Assembly: GCA_947176425.1 (NCBI GenBank)
Contig: CAMWQV010000075.1
Location: 1 to 7,964 of the forward strand
Direction of reading: 5' to 3'
Origin: an uncultured Clostridia bacterium
GTDB taxonomy: Bacteria > Bacillota > Clostridia > Oscillospirales > Oscillospiraceae
DNA length: 7,964 nt
The translations under genes and the position numbers were made by a program. The first letter of the stretch is position 1. Each line of letters opens with the position of its first letter. Below are positions 1-5,347 of this stretch, piece by piece. The notes beneath the pieces were generated by a model. That model saw nothing but the letters and a program-made list of their open reading frames with translations, had not been told where the DNA came from and did not search any database.

Positions 1-886
1 GCTGATCGGCATTCAAATGGGAAGCGCGGAAATCGGTCATTTTGCCGACGGAGAGGTGTGCGCGTCCATCTATGAGTCGGTGCGCGGCTCGGACGTGTTT
101 CTGGTGCAGTCCACCAGCAGTCCGGTCAACGACAACCTGATGGAGCTGCTGGTCATGATCGACGCGGTGAAACGCGCTTCCGCAGGCCGCGTCACCGCGG
201 TAATCCCCTATTTCGGCTACGCCCGGCAGGACCGCAAGGCAAAAGCCAGAGACCCCATCTCTGCAAAACTGGTGGCGAATATGCTGGTGGCCGCCGGAGC
301 CGACCGTGTGCTGACGCTGGACCTTCATGCAGCGCAGATACAGGGATTTTTCGATATTCCCGTGGACAACCTGTATGGAAAACCCATCTTTGTTGACTAT
401 TATGCCAAGAAGTTCGGGGAAAAATGCGAAGAAATGATGGTCGTTTCGCCCGACGTCGGCTCTGTCTCCAGAGCGCGCGCCTTTGCGCAGAATCTCCATA
501 TGAATATGGCTATTGTGGATAAGCGGCGGCAAAAAGCCAATCAGTGCGAGGTCATGAATCTGATCGGCGACGTGAAGGGCAAAGACTGCATCCTCTTTGA
601 TGACATGGTGGACACCGCCGGAAGCTTATGCAACGCCGCAAAAGCCATTGTGGAAGTGGGCGGCGCGAAAAGCGTGTATGCCTGCGCGTCCCACGGCGTG
701 CTGTCCGGCCCCGCCATCGACCGGATCAACGAAAGCCCCATTACGGAACTGGCGTTTCTGGATACCATCTCCCCTGTGGATCCGTCCCTGAGCAGCAAAA
801 TTCGTTATCTGACCGTCGCGCCTATTTTCGCGGAGGCCATCGAACGAATCTATCAGGAAATTTCTGTCTCAAAACTTTGGGTTTAA
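1..886 (+). CDS. prs: Ribose-phosphate diphosphokinase (PRPP synthetase), 5'-truncated by window edge
   Basis: Makes 5-phosphoribosyl-1-diphosphate from ribose 5-phosphate and ATP in the cytoplasm, feeding purine, pyrimidine, histidine, tryptophan and NAD synthesis. The frame is open from base 2 (first visible residues LIGIQMGSAEI) to TAA at 884-886, about 294 residues; family members have about 315, so some 20-30 N-terminal residues lie upstream. The ATG at 17 is internal: family members have the same LGI.LG stretch before the FADGE motif. Visible motifs: FADGE (bases 47-61), ATP-binding loop YFGYARQDRK (209-238), the PRPP-synthetase signature DLHAAQIQ (320-343) with its catalytic His, SPDVGSVSRAR near 448-480, and the PRPP-binding loop DDMVDTAGS (from 599). 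These mark a class I enzyme. A strong terminator follows 16 bp after the stop, so this gene probably ends its own transcript, with pth downstream by readthrough or a weak promoter. Confidence 0.96.
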   Translation, partial: LIGIQMGSAEIGHFADGEVCASIYESVRGSDVFLVQSTSSPVNDNLMELLVMIDAVKRASAGRVTAVIPYFGYARQDRKAKARDPISAKLVANMLVAAGADRVLTLDLHAAQIQGFFDIPVDNLYGKPIFVDYYAKKFGEKCEEMMVVSPDVGSVSRARAFAQNLHMNMAIVDKRRQKANQCEVMNLIGDVKGKDCILFDDMVDTAGSLCNAAKAIVEVGGAKSVYACASHGVLSGPAIDRINESPITELAFLDTISPVDPSLSSKIRYLTVAPIFAEAIERIYQEISVSKLWV

Positions 887-902
887 TGGTTTAATAGGAA
901 AG

Positions 903-926
903 AGCGCCCACGCCGGGCGCTTTTTT
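903..926 (+). terminator. Intrinsic terminator of prs
   Basis: A perfect 7-bp stem AGCGCCC (903-909) / GGGCGCT (915-921) with loop ACGCC is followed at once by a run of six T (921-926). It lies 16 bp after the prs stop and just ahead of the pth ribosome-binding site, so it should end or attenuate transcription between prs and pth. Confidence 0.9.
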
Positions 927-966
927 GATGAGAGAACGAAGGAAAGTTTGGAGGTTGTTATTTGTT

Positions 967-1530
967 ATGGACTGGCTTTTGGTTTGTTTGGGAAATCCCG
1001 GTAAAGAATATGAAGCCACAAGGCACAATATCGGATTTATGGCCGCGGACGAGCTGGCAGAAAGGGAAAATATTAAGATCAACAAGCTGAAATACAGAGC
1101 GCTGGCCGGGGAGGTCCGCGCGGGCGGCCAGCGCGTTTTGGTCATTAAGCCCCAGACGTATATGAATCTCAGCGGAGAGGCCGTCAAACTGGCGGGCGGA
1201 TTCCATAAAATACCACAGGATCATGTGCTGGTCATCTCCGACGATGTGGTCCTCCCCCTGGGTAAACTCCGTATCCGGGCAGGCGGCAGCGCGGGCGGGC
1301 ACAATGGACTGAAAAATATTATTGCCCATCTCGGCACCGACCAGTTCCCAAGAATCCGTGTGGGCGTCGGCGCGCCGGAACACCCCGATTACGAGATGAT
1401 TGATTGGGTTACAGGAAGGTTTTCTCAGGCGGAAATGAAAATCGTTCAGGAGGCCGTCGGCAAAGCCGTGGACGCCGCCCTGTGCGTGATTCAGAACGAT
1501 GTGCAGACTGCACAGAATCTGTTTAACTGA
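967..1530 (+). CDS. pth: Peptidyl-tRNA hydrolase
   Basis: Cleaves the ester bond of peptidyl-tRNAs dropped by the ribosome, recycling tRNA; an essential cytoplasmic enzyme. The product is 187 aa, a normal length for bacterial Pth. Starting at ATG 967 gives MDWLLVCLGNPG, which puts the family residues in register: N10 in GNPG, catalytic H20 in TRHN, N67 in KPQTYMNLSG, catalytic D92 in SDDVVLP, and the GHNGLK loop (H112, N113). The open frame extends upstream to ATG 925, but that would overlap the prs terminator and add 14 unconserved residues. GGAGG at 950-954 is a good Shine-Dalgarno, though its 12-nt spacing to ATG 967 is long. The acidic residue often found after the catalytic Asp (DxLDLP-type) is Val here (DDVVLP), a mild deviation. 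prs next to pth is a familiar order in Bacillota. A hairpin follows the stop. Confidence 0.96.
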   Translation: MDWLLVCLGNPGKEYEATRHNIGFMAADELAERENIKINKLKYRALAGEVRAGGQRVLVIKPQTYMNLSGEAVKLAGGFHKIPQDHVLVISDDVVLPLGKLRIRAGGSAGGHNGLKNIIAHLGTDQFPRIRVGVGAPEHPDYEMIDWVTGRFSQAEMKIVQEAVGKAVDAALCVIQNDVQTAQNLFN

Positions 1531-1535
1531 TTTAT

Positions 1536-1560
1536 AAAAAGCCGCCCCTCGAAGGGGCGG
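1536..1560 (-). terminator. Hairpin terminator between convergent pth and antitoxin genes
   Basis: An 8-bp G+C-rich stem (1542-1549 with 1553-1560, loop CGA) sits between the pth stop (1530) and the antitoxin stop (1567). Read on the minus strand it is followed by TTTTT (1536-1540, then ATAAA), a proper intrinsic terminator for the toxin-antitoxin transcript. On the plus strand the following bases (TGTTGATT) are a poorer U-tract, so it may stop pth transcription less efficiently. The call is firm for the minus strand and likely bidirectional. Confidence 0.82.
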
Positions 1561-1566
1561 TGTTGA

Positions 1567-1782
1567 TTAATGGACAGGGGCTTGGCTGCCCATTTGCAGA
1601 ACGCTGGCTTCATCAATGCTGACTCCAGCAGCATCCGCAATCTGTTCCAAGGTATAATTTGTCAAAGACTTTCCCTCAATTATGGTGCGGATGATCTCAC
1701 GTTCAGATTCCAGGGCCTCCCACTCGGCCCGAAATTCAGGGTCCTGCATATACTCGGCTAAGGATTCTTCAAACGTTTTCAT
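1567..1782 (-). CDS. Short HigA-like antitoxin of a type II toxin-antitoxin pair
   Basis: 71 aa. The N-terminal half (MKTFEESLAEYMQDPEFRAE, then WEALESEREIIRTIIEG) matches the leader of HigA/XRE-type antitoxins encoded after RelE/HigB toxins. Residues about 44-66 (YTLEQIADAAGVSIDEASVLQMG) fit the helix-turn-helix that in this family binds the operon's own promoter. Full-length relatives usually run about 95-100 aa; this one stops soon after the recognition helix (ending GSQAPVH), so the last helices appear absent. The start ATG (1780-1782) overlaps the toxin stop as ATGA, implying translational coupling; GGGAGG on the minus strand (1793-1798) is its Shine-Dalgarno, 10 nt away. It should neutralise the upstream-encoded toxin and may help repress it. 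Whether the short C-terminus is natural or a truncation is not settled. Confidence 0.8.
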   Translation of the reverse strand: MKTFEESLAEYMQDPEFRAEWEALESEREIIRTIIEGKSLTNYTLEQIADAAGVSIDEASVLQMGSQAPVH

Positions 1783-2138
1783 TTCTTCTGCGCCTCCCGT
1801 CGCTCATAGTCGGCTCGGTACTTCTTCGCCAGCTCTATTTCTGCCGGTGGAGTTTTAGGTGCCTTTTTGGTGAAGCCATTCGTCAAGACTATGGTTTTAC
1901 CAACGGCAAAGAAATATAGCACACGGCTGATGTTCCCTTCCTGCTGGGCTCTGATCTGGAAGATTCCATCCTGCAAATATTCAGACCTTGGCATACGCAC
2001 TTGGTTTCCGTTTTCCTTCAAAAGCTCAATCGTGGAGTAAATTCGGGCTACCATTTTGGGCGAAATGGAGTTCAAATATTCTTCTGCTGGCCTGCTTCCG
2101 TCTTCTTTCTCATAGAATATGACCCTAAAAGTTCCCAT
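1779..2138 (-). CDS. RelE/ParE-superfamily (HigB, Gp49-like) toxin
   Basis: 119 aa, typical for the phage-derived Gp49-like/HigB branch of RelE-type toxins, ribosome-dependent mRNA endonucleases that halt translation when the antitoxin is lost. Visible family blocks: FRVIFYEKEDGSRPAEEYL at the N-terminus, a helical segment around SPKMVARIYSTIELLKENG, then YLQDGIFQIRAQQ, ISRVLYFFAVGKTIVLTNGF and TKKAPKTPPAEIELAKKYR, the last three being the most conserved stretches of the family. The C-terminus is very basic. The only upstream Shine-Dalgarno candidate is a weak GGTAG (minus strand, 2143-2147) 4 nt from the ATG, so poor initiation may hold toxin output down despite a strong promoter. It overlaps the antitoxin gene by 4 bp; toxin-first order is characteristic of higBA-like operons. 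Family is clear; the exact target is inferred. Confidence 0.9.
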   Translation of the reverse strand: MGTFRVIFYEKEDGSRPAEEYLNSISPKMVARIYSTIELLKENGNQVRMPRSEYLQDGIFQIRAQQEGNISRVLYFFAVGKTIVLTNGFTKKAPKTPPAEIELAKKYRADYERREAQKK

Positions 2139-2171
2139 TTTTCTACCGCGCTTTCTATATATCTCATCAGT

Positions 2172-2200
2172 ATTATATGCCTTTTTAGATACACTGTCAA
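2172..2200 (-). promoter_or_regulatory. Consensus sigma-A promoter of the toxin-antitoxin operon
   Basis: On the minus strand, TTGACA (2195-2200) and TATAAT (2172-2177) are separated by exactly 17 bp: both hexamers and the spacing match consensus. Transcription should start near 2165, leaving a leader of about 27 nt before the toxin ATG at 2138. Such a strong promoter usually implies repression, most simply by the antitoxin-toxin complex. Confidence 0.9.
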
Positions 2201-2246
2201 TGGAATTTACCCTCTATCCCGGCAAATATTTTACACAGGCTGGCGT

Positions 2247-2450
2247 TTATTCATCAGGAATATATTCAAGCACTTCTTCCACCCGGCAGTCCAGCATACG
2301 GCAGAGATCATTGAGTGTGGCAGTGGAGATATTGCGGTTATGCTTGAGGGCGTCCAGCGTTCCGCGGCTGAAACCGTGCTTTGTGATAAGCGTATAGGTT
2401 GTGATGTTTTTCTCCTTCATAGTGCGCCAGAGCGGGTCGTATCGGATCAT
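2247..2450 (-). CDS. Small XRE/Cro-CI type transcriptional regulator (YozG-like, HTH_26 family)
   Basis: 67 aa, essentially a lone DNA-binding domain. It opens MIRYDPLWRTMKEKNITTYT and closes LDCRVEEVLEYIPDE, the diagnostic ends of the YozG-like XRE group (xxYxPLWxxMxxK ... CxxEDIxEYxPDE). The helix-turn-helix is about residues 18-45 (TYTLITKHGFSRGTLDALKHNR), followed by a fourth helix (TATLNDLCRMLDC). The start at 2450 has an excellent Shine-Dalgarno, AAGGAGG (minus strand, 2457-2463), 6 nt away. It is transcribed away from the dynamin operon, and the shared 258-bp region is where such a regulator could bind. I see no terminator between its stop (2247) and the toxin-antitoxin promoter, so its transcript may run into those genes. 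No target is proven. Confidence 0.88.
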   Translation of the reverse strand: MIRYDPLWRTMKEKNITTYTLITKHGFSRGTLDALKHNRNISTATLNDLCRMLDCRVEEVLEYIPDE

Positions 2451-2456
2451 AAGCCG

Positions 2457-2463
2457 CCTCCTT
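2457..2463 (-). promoter_or_regulatory. Ribosome-binding site of the XRE regulator gene
   Basis: AAGGAGG on the minus strand, 6 nt before ATG 2450. It is the strongest Shine-Dalgarno in the window and fixes this start. Confidence 0.85.
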
Positions 2464-2708
2464 CCGGTTTAATGTTTCTGTTTTGCAGATTGCGGAGCAG
2501 CCGTTAAGATGAAGTATGCCGCAATTCCGTGGAAAATGCAACTGTAAAGCAGCGGTAAGCGGACTTTTTTCCTAACGGGAAAAGGCCGCAATTGGGGATA
2601 AAAATTGTATTTACGACAGTTACCTTGACTTTCAGAGCGGGGTATTATATAATAGAAAAAGTATTTTCCTGAAAAACTAAAATTCTGTCTAATGGGGGAA
2701 GCGAACCA
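2464..2708. other. Divergent intergenic region between XRE gene and dynamin operon
   Basis: No gene is visible. Besides the rightward promoter described separately, it holds a 9-bp direct repeat GCCGCAATT at 2518-2526 and 2585-2593 (67 bp apart), an imperfect 9-bp hairpin (2564-2572 with 2577-2585, loop TAAC, two G-T pairs), and an AGCGGTAAGCGG near-tandem around 2551-2562. These lie upstream of the -35 box, where an operator or activator site could sit. A convincing minus-strand promoter for the XRE gene was not found. Confidence 0.5.
2625..2653 (+). promoter_or_regulatory. Near-consensus sigma-A promoter of the dynamin operon
   Basis: TTGACT (2625-2630) and TATAAT (2648-2653) are separated by exactly 17 bp; only the last -35 base differs from consensus. 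Transcription should start near 2660, giving a leader of about 49 nt before ATG 2709. The Shine-Dalgarno is GGGGGA (2694-2699), 9 nt from the ATG. Confidence 0.88.
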
Positions 2709-5312
2709 ATGGAAACGTATAGAACGCCTGAAAGAGAAGAATACATCCAAAAACTGGAAAGTCAGATGCAGTCCATTGACCGCATTCTGAAAATGGATAC
2801 CGGAACGGTGGTGGATACAGGGGTGAAAAAACGCCTCCGGGATTTGAAGGCGGAAGCTGCGTCCGTTCTGAAGAAACTGCGGAATAATGAATTTGAAATC
2901 GCAGTCATCGGAATGGAGAAGGCAGGTAAAAGTACGTTCGCCAACGCGCTGATGGAAAGCAATCTTCTCCCCGCCAAAGGCCCCAGATGCACATTTACAG
3001 CTACCAGAATCGAATACAGCGGCGAAGGACAGGAGGACAGCGCGGCTGTGTCGTTTTATACCGCGGACGCGTTCGACCGGGATTTTAAGGACAAGCTCAG
3101 AAATCTCGGCTTCCCCAATTATGAGAGATATTCGTTTGACACGCTGGAAAAAAGCGTTTATGAAACTACATATGCAGCGGAAGTTTCAGAGGATAAGAAA
3201 GCCGCCTACAGCCAGTCCATCCATAAAGATATCCTGGATATCACGGAAAACGCAGAAAGTCTTTTGCAGTATCTCGGACGGCCTGACCTCCAGTTTTCCG
3301 GAAGTCAGATTCGTTCCGGAGAGCTGACGGAATATATTACCGACCCAATCAAAGCGCGCGCGGCGCGGCAGGTCGTGATCCGCTCAAATAAGCTGAATCA
3401 AATGCGCAACGCGGTTATTTATGACGTGCCGGGGTTCAATTCCCCCACAGAGCAGCATAAAATTCAGACGCGGGAACGTATGAGGTCAGCCGACGCGATT
3501 ATTGTCGTGGCAAACGGCGCGCTGCCCAGCCTGACGGGGGAATCGTTAAAACTGCTGCACGAATCGGACGACGAGGGCAATCCCCTGAGCGATAAACTGT
3601 TTGTGTTCGCCAACCGGATTGAGGATTCCAAAACCGCCGGAGAGCTGACGGAAAATATTGAGAGTACCTATAACGAGTGGTGCGGTCAGGGCTTTGTGCC
3701 GGCCTCCAAAAAACATCGGATTATTTTCGGTTCGGCCCTGGCGCATTTGCAGAACCTGGGGCTGGACGCGGGACACAATTCACTGCGGCTGTTTCGGGAT
3801 TACGAGACGCGTCTGCCCCAGGGCGACGGAATCGCGGCCATGCGGGAGGAACTGGAAAAATATAACCGGGCCGAACGGAGCGAAGTGCTGAAACGCCGCG
3901 TCAACCGGATCGGGGCGGATATTCTCAAGGCGTTCGGTGAGATTCGCGGGAATTACAGAGGCGTGACGGCGGGACGCAGTTACGGTCCGGAACATCTGGC
4001 TTTGGTCACGGCTTTCTGCCACGACCTGCCCCCCAAAGCAGAAGAAGAACTGCTGGGTTTGAAAGCGGGCATTCAGGTGTATATGCCCAGCGAAAAACCC
4101 CTTTCCGGACAGATTAAAGAGTATATCGCCAACAACGTGACCACGGAAAAATACGGCATCTCCGACGAACTCATCAAAGAGGTCAAGCTGCGCACGCCGT
4201 TCCCCGGTTCCTTTGACGATACCGCCCGTATCGAGGACGCGATCCGGGAACTGAAATTTACCGAGATGTACGACGATTTCTCCAATAACGTCATCAATAT
4301 CGCCGATAAGCACCACGCGGATTATTTTACGCAGATTCTGGATATTATTCTCAGCACCATGCAGACAGACCGGGATTCGCCCTATTATAACGAACTGCGG
4401 ACCATGCTGCGGGACCGTCTCGCGCCCTACAGAGGCGAGCTTGCGTCCCCGGAGGAGAGCCAGCGCGTTTACTACCAGAGCCTGGTTGAACGCTTTTCCC
4501 GTGATATTTATGAGGTCCTCATCACCAGCCAGTACAACGCCGAACGCCTGCGGAAATTCTATGACAGCATCGACAATTTCTTCAGTATGTCCGTGTTCTA
4601 CAAAAAACCCGGCGCGACAGAGGATCTGTCCTATATCAGCGTCGCGCCCCAGGAACAGCCCCTGTGCATGATGCTGCTGTTCCACCACTATCTCCATATG
4701 GACGGCAACCTGCGGGAGCTGTCGGAGGAGCTGTGCCGGATCGCGGGCGTGCAGTCGCTGCCGGACGGAATGCAGCGGCAGCTGGAAAAAGCGTTTCTGG
4801 CCGCCGGCGGACGCGCTGAAACCCTGACCGAACGCGCTGAGAAAAAATTAGCCCGTGCGGCGGACAAATCAGAGGACTTCCGGCTGAACCTCCTGCGGAA
4901 TATGCTCAATGACGTGATGGAATGCGGCGATTCCTGCAATATTGCCGACCAGGAATCGTTTACACGGTATTATAAGAATTACCACAGCTCTCTCAGAGGC
5001 GGGAAACAGGACTCCGTGGAAGACTTCCGCCTGGAATTTGATAAGGATATCGGCATCCTGCAGGACGTGCTCATGAACGCCTTTGTCCGCGCCATCAATA
5101 TGGAAAAGCCCTTCGTGGCGCGGGAGACCAAGTCCATCGACGATATCATTAAATATGTGAAAAGCTCGGAGTTCACCCGGTTCCTGGCTGAAAACTTCTG
5201 GAAAATCCGGTATCAGGAAACGGCGCGGCTGGATAAACGCCGCCGCGAACAGGAGCAGAACGCCGCGATTATGGGCGAGATCAACGGCATCCTCGATGCG
5301 CTGGACAACTAA
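2709..5312 (+). CDS. Bacterial dynamin-like GTPase, protein 1 of a tandem pair
   Basis: 867 aa, cytoplasmic with no signal peptide or transmembrane helix; large for a GTPase, typical for bacterial dynamin-like proteins, which bind GTP, oligomerise and reshape or protect membranes. Residues 1-60 form two charged helices, like the neck helices before a dynamin G domain. G1 is GMEKAGKS (68-75); G2 is probably in CTFTATR (94-100); G3 is DVPG (239-242) after hydrophobic AVIY; G4 would be FANRIED (300-306), where the usual [NT]KxD reads NRIE. Residues about 400-867 look mostly helical and charged, ending in a basic/acidic helix (LDKRRREQEQN) near the C-terminus, fitting a dynamin stalk. No clear membrane paddle is visible. 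It begins the operon behind a strong promoter; the next gene encodes a second dynamin 35 bp downstream. Superfamily membership is secure; the cellular role is unknown. Plausible roles are membrane stress protection, phage response or vesicle release. Confidence 0.9.
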   Translation: METYRTPEREEYIQKLESQMQSIDRILKMDTGTVVDTGVKKRLRDLKAEAASVLKKLRNNEFEIAVIGMEKAGKSTFANALMESNLLPAKGPRCTFTATRIEYSGEGQEDSAAVSFYTADAFDRDFKDKLRNLGFPNYERYSFDTLEKSVYETTYAAEVSEDKKAAYSQSIHKDILDITENAESLLQYLGRPDLQFSGSQIRSGELTEYITDPIKARAARQVVIRSNKLNQMRNAVIYDVPGFNSPTEQHKIQTRERMRSADAIIVVANGALPSLTGESLKLLHESDDEGNPLSDKLFVFANRIEDSKTAGELTENIESTYNEWCGQGFVPASKKHRIIFGSALAHLQNLGLDAGHNSLRLFRDYETRLPQGDGIAAMREELEKYNRAERSEVLKRRVNRIGADILKAFGEIRGNYRGVTAGRSYGPEHLALVTAFCHDLPPKAEEELLGLKAGIQVYMPSEKPLSGQIKEYIANNVTTEKYGISDELIKEVKLRTPFPGSFDDTARIEDAIRELKFTEMYDDFSNNVINIADKHHADYFTQILDIILSTMQTDRDSPYYNELRTMLRDRLAPYRGELASPEESQRVYYQSLVERFSRDIYEVLITSQYNAERLRKFYDSIDNFFSMSVFYKKPGATEDLSYISVAPQEQPLCMMLLFHHYLHMDGNLRELSEELCRIAGVQSLPDGMQRQLEKAFLAAGGRAETLTERAEKKLARAADKSEDFRLNLLRNMLNDVMECGDSCNIADQESFTRYYKNYHSSLRGGKQDSVEDFRLEFDKDIGILQDVLMNAFVRAINMEKPFVARETKSIDDIIKYVKSSEFTRFLAENFWKIRYQETARLDKRRREQEQNAAIMGEINGILDALDN

Positions 5313-5333
5313 GCGCAGCAGGAAAGCCGGGAT

Positions 5334-5338
5334 GGGAG
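5334..5338 (+). promoter_or_regulatory. Ribosome-binding site choosing the start of dynamin gene 2
   Basis: GGGAG lies 9 nt before ATG 5348 in the 35-bp gap between the two dynamin genes. Another ATG at 5332 is out of frame with the gene, so this site supports 5348. Confidence 0.75.
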
Positions 5339-5347
5339 ATTTTTGAG

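Noticed and set aside
925..966. Upstream ATG extending pth by 14 residues
   Set aside because: It overlaps the prs terminator T-tract, has no Shine-Dalgarno, and adds residues before the conserved Pth N-terminus; ATG 967 follows GGAGG and gives the standard N10/H20 spacing.
958..1383. 141-codon open frame on the minus strand
   Set aside because: It is the in-register antisense shadow of pth, whose catalytic residues are all present on the plus strand.
2001..2507. 168-codon plus-strand frame across the toxin, promoter and XRE gene
   Set aside because: It runs antisense to two genes with clear families and across a consensus promoter; no start signal or domain supports it.
2564..2585. Hairpin upstream of the dynamin promoter as a terminator
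   Set aside because: The stem is A+T-rich with two G-T pairs and lacks a following T-run on either strand, so it is not a convincing terminator.
2469..2750. 93-codon minus-strand frame over the divergent region
   Set aside because: It covers the rightward promoter and the start of dynamin gene 1, and its Phe/Arg-rich translation shows no family features.
3780..4697. 305-codon open frame on the minus strand
   Set aside because: It is in exact antisense register with dynamin gene 1, the same codon-usage effect, with no recognisable domain.
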